A DNA stretch of 64,000 nucleotides from contig CAWAEN010000005.1 in the NCBI GenBank assembly GCA_963781035.1, positions 372,001 to 436,000 on the forward strand, in the 5' to 3' direction. The DNA is from SZUA-35 sp963781035 (GTDB lineage: Bacteria > Actinomycetota > Acidimicrobiia > Acidimicrobiales > SZUA-35). Shown one piece after another: positions 57,193 to 64,000 of this stretch. How positions within the stretch are numbered: position 1 is the stretch's first letter; the number at the start of each line of letters is the position of its first letter. Below the pieces are notes generated by a model. That model made no database searches, was not told the DNA's origin, and saw only the letters and a list, made by a program, of their open reading frames with translations. The position numbers and the translations under genes are program-made.

Positions 57193-60100
57193 GTGCCGAC
57201 ACGAACGATTCTCTTCGTCGATCAGGTCGGTTCGACGCGGCTCCTGTCCGAGATCGGAGACGAATCCATGGTGGCGGTCCGCCAACGTCTCCAGACGCTG
57301 CTTCGGCGGTGTGTCGAGCAGGCGGGGGGCCGCGTGTTCGCTGACATGGGCGATGGGGTCGCCGCGGTCTTCGACTCGCCGATCGATGCCGCTCATGCCG
57401 CGTTGTCCATGCGGGCCGAGGCTGCCGCCACCCACGAACCACCGGTCAGGGAACCGCCGATCGAGGTGCGGATCGGAATGCACACCGGGGACGTCGTCCC
57501 CAACGGCAACGGATTCGTCGGCATGACCGTTCATCTCGGTGCTCGACTCTGTGATGCCGCACCAGACCAGCAAATTGCGGCGTCAGACGCAATCCGGGAC
57601 GCCATCGACGCCGACCCGATCCTTCGGGTCGTGCCATTCGGCAAACGCATCCTGAAGGGCCTCGTCGAGCCGGTCAACATCAACCTGATCGTTCCGGTCA
57701 CAGAGGCGACCGCTGCCCCGAGCGACGACGTCGGGGCCGCCTGGTCGATCCCTCCCACTGCTTGGTTGGCAGAGCGAAACCTCCCACCCGTGTTCATCGA
57801 ACGACAGCGCGAAACGGGCGAGATCGAGCGGTTGGCCTCGGAGAGCACCGCTCGTGTGCAGCTGGCGCTGGTCAGCGGCGAACCCGGCATCGGGAAGAGC
57901 ACGCTGTTGCACCAGACGGCATCGACGCTGGCTGAACGCGGGTATCTGTGCGTGGTCGGCCGCTCGGACGAATCGATCAGCACCCCCTATCGCGAGATGA
58001 TCGAGGTACTCCGGCACATCATCAGTCACGCTCCGCCGCAACTCCTGGTCGACCATGTGCTCCGACACGGCAGCCTGCTCACTCGACTCATTCCCGGCCT
58101 GGCCGACCGAGTGCCGAACGCCACGATCGCCCCGCTCGACGAAGAGCCGGACCGCTTCCGATTGTTCGAAGCCGTCACCGACCTCCTCCGCTCCGTGGCT
58201 CAGCATCAGCCGCTCGTGATCGTGCTCGAGGACATCCACTGGGCCTCTCAGTCATCACTCGAGCTGATCCGCCACCTCATCCGCGCCGGCGAGCTCGCCT
58301 CCGTACTCGTCCTCGCGACATTCCGTCAGACCGAGATCGATCCCGATGCCCCGCTCTCACGCTTCTTGCGCCAGGTCCTGCTCGAACCGAACGCGCATCG
58401 AATTCCCGTCGAGCCCTTCACGTTGGCCGAGGTCCAGCACCTCGTCTCGCACTCGTACCCAGAGTCGGCGGTCAACGAGGATCATGTCCGCCGGGTCGGG
58501 CGGCACCTCCACCGCAAGACGTCCGGCAACCCGCTGTTCGTGACAGAGATGCTTCGCAGCCTCGAAGAGACGGGATCCTTCGCCGACTCGGCGGGAACGG
58601 ACCGGTCGACGATCACGGTTCCTGCCACCGTGCACGAGTTGGCCACCGCACGGGTCGATCGACTCGGCCAGGCCCATCGCGAGCTGCTCACCGTGGCCTC
58701 CGTTCTCGGCGCGAGGTTCGACCACGAGGCGCTCGAAGCGCTGGTCGACCCAGGAATGGACGTCCTCGATCTGCTCGATGGCGCACAACGGGCAGGCCTC
58801 GTCGTCGAGCACTCCACTTCGGCAGACGAGACCTTCAGCTTCAGCCACGCCCTGATTCGCGATGCCCTCTACGAACGCATCAGTCCGGCACGGCGGCAGC
58901 GCCTCCATCGCGAAGCAGCAGAGGCCATCGTCTCGGTGGCCGGCGACGATCTCGGTTCCCGGGCGGCTGGCGCGCTTCGCCATCTGCGCCTGGCGAGCCA
59001 CGCCGAGCCCGAGCTCGTCCTTCGCCTGGCCGAGCTCGCAGCGCAGCAATCGAGTTCGAAGCTGCTGTTCGAGGAGACCGTGGCGTTCCGCCGAATGGCC
59101 GTGGAGGCGGTCCGGGCTGCCGACGATGAGGCTGCCTTGGCATCGGCGCTTCTGGCCCTCGCCGACGCCGAGACCGCAGCAGGCATGAGCGACGGACGAC
59201 GGACGAGCGTTGATGCGGCCGATGCAGCGCGGGCCGCCGGCCGCTGGGATCTGTTCGCCCGTGTTGCTGTTTCGTACGGCGGCCAGCTGAAGGAGAACCA
59301 GGCCATCGTCGACATCGCCGAACCCGTCGCTCTCATCACCGAGGCCCTGGACCATGAGACGGAGCGGACGGCGATGCGAGCACGGCTCCTCGCAGTACTC
59401 GGGATCTGGCAACGGCAGCACCGACCGTATGTCGAACGGCGCGCCGTGCTCGACGAGGCGCTCGACATCGCTCGATCCCTCGATGACCCGCGAACACTGG
59501 CGACCGTGCTCGCCGGCTTCTATCGGGCTCTCCACGGACCGAATGCCACCGACACCGCATGGGAGGTGAGCGCCGAGCTCGAACACCTCGCCCTCGAGCT
59601 CGGCGACGACAACGTCGCGCTCGAGGCGCTCAATCTTCGTCTGCTGGCCGCCCTCGAACTCGGACACTGGACCGAGATCGAACGAGTCGAGGAGCAGTTG
59701 GAACAGGTGGCGGCGAGAGTCGGCAACATCGAGGGCTTGCGTATCACGCTGCTCTGGAGAGCGGCCAAGGCCAACCTACGAGGAGAGTCGCCGGCCGAGC
59801 CGGTGAAGGAGCTCAGCCGACTCCTGGCCGGTTATTCACCGGAGAGCAGAGCGATCATGATCGGTGCGCTGAACTTGGTGGTTCCATGGATGCAGGGTCG
59901 TTCCGGGGCCATGTACGAGCCGGCATCGTCATTCGCTCCCCCCGGTGTTCTTGCACTGCTCGCTGCTGACGGCGGCATGGTCGGCACCGCCGAAGGACAC
60001 GTCGCCGAACTCGGCGGCCCGGCCCGCCTCGAACGCGATCAGGACTATCTCTTCTACCTCGACCTGCTGGCCATGGTTCGCGTCGCGTCCCGCACCGACG

Positions 60101-60438
60101 ATCACGACCTCGCTGAACGGCTGTACGCCGTCTGCCTGCCGTACCGGACCCGTCATGCACGACTCGGCCTGGTCGCCTATCTCGGGTCCATGGAGCACAT
60201 CCTCGGCACTCTCGCTGCGGTGTCCGGGGAACACGAAGTTGCGACGAGCCACTTCCAGCGGGCCTTGGACCAATACCGGGAGATCGGCGCTCGCCCCCAT
60301 CTCGCACTGTGCTCGGCTGAACTGGCCGCGTCACTCGGGGCACTCGGACGAGATGCGACCGATGCACGCTCCGAGGCGACCGCGATCGCCGACGAGTTGG
60401 AGCTGGCCCTCGTCTCGGAGTTGCTCGAAGGTCAGTGA
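57193..60438 (+). CDS. Nucleotide cyclase-domain/AAA+ ATPase signalling protein
   Basis: An intact 1081-aa cytosolic protein. Residues ~1-165 are a class III adenylate/guanylate cyclase domain: LFVDQVGSTRLL (metal Asp), FADMGDGVAAVF (second Asp, but Ala where the substrate Lys usually lies) and GMTVHLGARLCDAA (His for the usual Asn, Arg kept). Residues ~200-480 are an AAA/STAND ATPase with P-loop GEPGIGKST, Walker B LVIVLEDIHWAS and FVTEMLRSL. Residues ~520-1080 are TPR-like helices. There is no C-terminal LuxR HTH, unlike many relatives. GTG is the start. It is divergent from the crp-like gene. Cyclase activity is uncertain. Confidence 0.88.
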   Translation: MPTRTILFVDQVGSTRLLSEIGDESMVAVRQRLQTLLRRCVEQAGGRVFADMGDGVAAVFDSPIDAAHAALSMRAEAAATHEPPVREPPIEVRIGMHTGDVVPNGNGFVGMTVHLGARLCDAAPDQQIAASDAIRDAIDADPILRVVPFGKRILKGLVEPVNINLIVPVTEATAAPSDDVGAAWSIPPTAWLAERNLPPVFIERQRETGEIERLASESTARVQLALVSGEPGIGKSTLLHQTASTLAERGYLCVVGRSDESISTPYREMIEVLRHIISHAPPQLLVDHVLRHGSLLTRLIPGLADRVPNATIAPLDEEPDRFRLFEAVTDLLRSVAQHQPLVIVLEDIHWASQSSLELIRHLIRAGELASVLVLATFRQTEIDPDAPLSRFLRQVLLEPNAHRIPVEPFTLAEVQHLVSHSYPESAVNEDHVRRVGRHLHRKTSGNPLFVTEMLRSLEETGSFADSAGTDRSTITVPATVHELATARVDRLGQAHRELLTVASVLGARFDHEALEALVDPGMDVLDLLDGAQRAGLVVEHSTSADETFSFSHALIRDALYERISPARRQRLHREAAEAIVSVAGDDLGSRAAGALRHLRLASHAEPELVLRLAELAAQQSSSKLLFEETVAFRRMAVEAVRAADDEAALASALLALADAETAAGMSDGRRTSVDAADAARAAGRWDLFARVAVSYGGQLKENQAIVDIAEPVALITEALDHETERTAMRARLLAVLGIWQRQHRPYVERRAVLDEALDIARSLDDPRTLATVLAGFYRALHGPNATDTAWEVSAELEHLALELGDDNVALEALNLRLLAALELGHWTEIERVEEQLEQVAARVGNIEGLRITLLWRAAKANLRGESPAEPVKELSRLLAGYSPESRAIMIGALNLVVPWMQGRSGAMYEPASSFAPPGVLALLAADGGMVGTAEGHVAELGGPARLERDQDYLFYLDLLAMVRVASRTDDHDLAERLYAVCLPYRTRHARLGLVAYLGSMEHILGTLAAVSGEHEVATSHFQRALDQYREIGARPHLALCSAELAASLGALGRDATDARSEATAIADELELALVSELLEGQ

Positions 60439-63400
60439 CGTCGCAGATGGTCGACGATGTGGGGGAACACATCGACGTGTGCATCACGACCCACGAGACC
60501 GTCGAGGTGCGCGTAGCCCTCGAGCGTGAGAAGTTCGTACAGATCGGGATCGTTGTGCTCGGCCAGCCAATCGAGGGTCTTCGCTGTGCCCTCGGGTTTG
60601 AAGATGTAGTTCTTCGAACCCTGCAAGAACAACAGCGGTAGTCGAAGCCTCTCGACGTGTGCCAGATACACGTCGTCGCCGTTGTGATCGACCGCCTTCT
60701 TCGCTCGTGTCATCGCCGCGAGCTGCCGTAGCGGCGTGATGTCACCATTGCCGAAGGCGGTGGTGAACGACGCATGTGTCGCCTGGTTCAACTGGTCGTG
60801 GGTGTGGGTCAGACCAAAGACGCCGTTCAACCACCGACACACCGGTTGTTGGCACGCTTCGCCGTCTGGGATCGGGAGCAAACCTGCGGCAAGGTCGATG
60901 AGCCGATCGGTGGGCCCACGCCCCGTGTTCGGGGCAAGACCCTCGATCCCGATTGCGTCGAAGATGTCGACGATCCGAGTGGCGTTCTTGAAGCGGTTCA
61001 ACCCGCTCGTGTGCGGATGAAGCGCGAACTGCGAGCACACGGCCGAGCGCACGCCATCGAGCCCGGCCAGCAGTGCCATCAGGATCGACACCGAGCCGAC
61101 GCAGTGTCCGACGACCTGAACAGATTCTGCCCCCGTGCGACGCCGCACCTCGGCCACCCCGACCGGCCAGTCGATCGTCGCGATGTCGTCGATCGTGAAG
61201 TCAACGAGACTCGACGGCAGCGCGATGCTGGCCCGGTAGTCGAAGAGCCAGACATCGAAACCGGCCTCGGCCAGCGCCTCGGCCAAGGTCGTCTCGGTGG
61301 TCGGGTGGGCCAACGAATTGGCTCTCATGCTGAAACCGGCGGCAAGCATCACCGGGCCTCGGGCCGGCTGGTCCGACCCCGTCTGGCGGGGGAAAGTGGG
61401 TGAGCATGAGCTCGGCATCGTCACCGACACCGTCGAGAATCGGCCCGGCACCGTGGCGCACGACGAGATCGGATGCGGTCAGTTGCGCCTGCTCCAGCGC
61501 GTCCCCTTCGAGGTCGTGCCACCCGGTGGCAGGTGAATACCAACAGATCTCGGGCGGCGGAAGGCGCAGCGGTCGAAGGAGACCGGATGGACGATGCGAC
61601 AGGCGGCTGGATTCGTCGAGGACACCGCCGTAGATCGGGAGGAGCCGACCCTTGAAGGCTCGGGCAAAGCGGTACTTGGTTCGCCACCCCCGAACGCTGG
61701 CGGGCGAGGTGGTCTCGATGGTCGAGAGTTGGCGAATCAGATCTCGCTTGGAGATGCGAAGCACTCCCTCGGCGATCGGGTCGCCTTCCCCACCGTCGGC
61801 ACGGTCGGCCGTCAGTGTCACGAAGAGAGTGGTCGTGTCCTTCCATCCTCGCAGGAGTGAACCGGTGCTGATCACCTTGCGCCCCTCGAATCGGTAGGTC
61901 TCCCCCTCGACCGACCGGAGACGCATGCGGTACGACATGTTCCACTCCTCGGCCCGGTCCCGACGTCGCTGCATCAGCCGGAACTCGCCGTCACTGATCG
62001 CCAACGGCTCGGCCGACAAGTAGGTGGCCTCGACGGTTCCCGACATCGGTTGGACCTGTCCGGGGTCACGTTCGAGCCCGTCGATGTCGGGGATCTCGAT
62101 GGTCACCACGAACGAGACGTTCGGAACGCTCGTCGCCGAATCGACACCATCCGGCCATCCGTTCGGTGAAGACGATCCCCGGCGCCCTCGAACCAGCCGC
62201 CCGGTCCGGTGGATCACCTTCGTCATTCGGAGTGAGATCGAGTCGCCATCCGCGCTCGACGATGATCGCCTCCACCGCTCGTTCTGCGAGCGCAGAGATC
62301 GTCAACGAGGGGTTCGTGTCGACGGGCCGGGGAAGAACCGATCCGTCGAGGACGTGCAGGCCGGGATGGACGAGGGAGCCAGAGGGACCGGAGAACACCT
62401 CACCGCGATCGTTCACGACGCCGGCCGACGCCTCATCGGCCATGACACAGCCGCCCAGCGGATGGACGCTGACCAGTTCGTGGCCGGCGGCCGCAGTCCA
62501 CAACGGTTCCGGCGCGTACTCGGCGCCGATCGAACCCGAGATGCGATCGAGCAGTTCGTTGTTCTCCCGAATACTCACGTCCGTTCGGGCGCCCGGCCAA
62601 TCGACGACGATGCGATCGTCCTCGAGGACCAGGTTGCCGTCTGCTGCGTCGTCGCTCATCACGAGGAACGTGAGGGTCCGTTCGGCCGCCGTTCGCCACC
62701 GACCGAAGACCATCCGCACTCGCTGCCACAGCGACGCGTTGCTCCCGATGAGCGCGCAGGCGAGGAGCGCCAGCGGCATCACACCCTTCAGCGCTCCGGG
62801 TATGGCTCCCTCTTCGATGGTGAGCCCCGCCCCTGGGATCGGTGCAGGACGCGACACGGGAACCACGCCGACAATCGTCGGGCCGACCTCTTCGGCCTGT
62901 TCCCCCTTCGCCCAACCCATTCCATTGACCTTCCGATCCGCGCCGTATCCGAAACCCAGCACGTCCCCGTTGCCGCTGAATCGTCGGCCGACGGCATCGG
63001 ACATGGCCAGACCGGCGGCGCGTGAGCGAAGCATGATCTCGGTCGAACCGAGGGTGCCCGCAGCGACGATGACGATGTCGGCGGTGACGAACTCGTCGCC
63101 TGCGCCGAACAGGCGGCGACGGCTGCCGACCGATTCGAAGTGCACCTCCCATCGACCGTCATCGGCAGCACTCGGCTCCACAGCGCGAACCAGACGTTTC
63201 GTGAAGATCCGGGCGCCGTGGTGCACGGCATCCGGCAGGTAGTTCATCGCAACGGTGTTCTTGGCCCCGACGTTGCAACCGGTGACGCAGTTGCCGCATC
63301 CGCTGCACGGCGTCTGGCGGATGCCGGCCGGGTTGGGAGCGTCGTCGAAGGAGACGTTGATCGGAGCCCGCTGCATCGCAGCCCCGAACGAACTGGCCAC

Positions 63401-63880
63401 AGCATGCAGGGCGTCGACCTTGGCCAGCCGAGGTGCGTCATCCGGGTAGGGATTCGAGCCGAGCCACTCCTCGGCCCTCGCGAAGTAGTCGTCGAGTGCG
63501 CCGGGTCGACGGAGCGCCTCCGGCCAGCGGGGATCGGCGAGAACCTCAGCCCGAGGGCGGAGCGCGACATTGGCGTTGATGAGGGAGGTCCCGCCGACAC
63601 CGCACCCGACCAACACGTTGACCTCATCGTCGAACCGGACATCGAAGAGGGCTGTCGACGACCCGAAGTGCCGCTTCCCCGTTCGCACCTGGGCGCTGCG
63701 GACGGCCTGCCACAAGGATTCGGGAAAATCGCCGACGCGATGTTCGACACCCCGCTCGAGCACACACACCGAGCGTCCGGCGCGAGCGAACCGCGACGCG
63801 GCGATGGCACCGCCATATCCGGATCCGACGACCACGACGTCGTACGAGCTCTCGAGCGTTCCCCCCGGCGATGCGAGCAT
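60432..63880 (-). CDS. GMC oxidoreductase fused to a C-terminal alpha/beta hydrolase
   Basis: A ~1148-aa fusion. Residues 1-~570 are GMC: DVVVVGSGYGGAIAASRFAR (FAD), GCGVGGTSLINANVAL, the Cys cluster CSGCGNCVTGCNVGAKNT, and HPLGGCVMADEASAGVV with DGSVLPRPVDTNPSLT. This is close to cholesterol-oxidase-like ChoD enzymes of mycobacteria. After a ~150-residue linker domain comes an alpha/beta hydrolase (MLAAGFSMRANSLAHPTTET) whose nucleophile elbow is VVGHCVGSVS, with Cys in place of Ser, and a terminal EGYAHLDGLVG His. Indels near 62150 and 61380 break the frame. ATG 63880 is chosen just before the FAD strand. Confidence 0.85.
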
Positions 63881-63944
63881 GCGGCGAACGTAGTCGGTCA
63901 GGTGAACCTGGAAGCGCCGAATGCTGGCATGACAGACTGCGGCC

Positions 63945-64000
63945 ATGACCGATCACGCAACGATCCTGTCGACTCTGGCCGAGCAGCGCGCCGCTCTCGA
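63945..64000 (+). CDS. Start of an unidentified gene, cut by the window edge
   Basis: ATG opens a frame reading MTDHATILSTLAEQRAAL up to the end of the window. It is divergent from the GMC/hydrolase fusion gene with 64 bp between starts. The 18 visible residues are too few to identify a family; amphipathic helix spacing is all that can be seen. Confidence 0.45.
   Translation, partial: MTDHATILSTLAEQRAAL

Overview
The window is GC-rich, almost wall-to-wall coding DNA from an actinobacterium, most likely a member of the Acidimicrobiia. This is inferred from gene content and not from a marker gene. The clues are an F420-dependent luciferase-like monooxygenase, a mycobacterial-type Nei glycosylase, an actinobacterial-type adenosine deaminase, DUF222/13E12 HNH genes, many GTG starts and several apparently leaderless genes. 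I recognised no rRNA, tRNA, CRISPR array, prophage or complete insertion sequence. About 57 protein genes are described.

The sequence is heavily loaded with single-base indels. About half of the genes are split between reading frames, with protein homology resuming in another frame a few bases on. In two places an indel fuses neighbouring genes that really overlap by ATGA. These are best read as uncorrected sequencing or assembly errors in intact genes, so coordinates are given for the whole reconstructed gene. A few interruptions do not fit that pattern and are the most interesting features.

Layout. 1-9.9 kb: a sulfatase tail, a transglutaminase-like protein, a PadR regulator, a Pth2-type hydrolase, an SDR coupled to a possible nuclease/winged-helix protein, a lipoprotein serpin, a PEP-utilising enzyme, a lipoprotein L,D-transpeptidase and a site-2 protease. 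9.9-13.2 kb: a translationally coupled operon of two Gfo/Idh/MocA oxidoreductases and a hydrolase. 13.2-24 kb: housekeeping and stress genes (K+ channel, Fur, P450, GH3 lipoprotein, Ung, CoA-transferase with amidohydrolase, thymidine kinase, lipase-like hydrolase, HAD phosphatase). 24-31.9 kb: a nucleoside uptake and salvage operon (BMP lipoprotein, double ATPase, two permeases, adenosine deaminase) followed by a class II aldolase homologue that has lost its metal ligands, then an LLM enzyme. 31.9-39.9 kb: an aromatic amino acid decarboxylase family enzyme, hydroxyacyl-CoA dehydrogenase, RarD, Bax-inhibitor-like protein, a second Fur protein, an SDR, a TlpA/ResA-like thioredoxin with an in-frame TGA at its redox centre, and an ATP-dependent DNA ligase. 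39.9-48.6 kb: a long minus-strand run comprising acyl-CoA ligase, amidase, GMC oxidoreductase, Nei, fasciclin lipoprotein, ABC-2 exporter pair and a coiled-coil membrane protein. 48.6-50.9 kb: a duplicated 13E12 segment, a GNAT protein and an HNH gene interrupted by a 48-bp insertion. 51-64 kb: a DUF3179 lipoprotein, a secreted propeller/FN3 protein, an SGNH hydrolase, a Crp regulator divergent from a cyclase/AAA+ signalling protein, and a giant GMC oxidoreductase/hydrolase fusion.

The strongest finding is the TlpA-like gene. TGA sits in frame where the first redox cysteine belongs, and a 7-bp stem with a GGGU-containing loop lies 13 nt downstream, as expected for a bacterial SECIS. It is therefore a probable selenoprotein. 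Other leads are the catalytically dead aldolase, the palindromic in-frame insertion in the HNH gene, the fasciclin/ABC-2 operon, and a consensus CRP box next to the crp-like gene.
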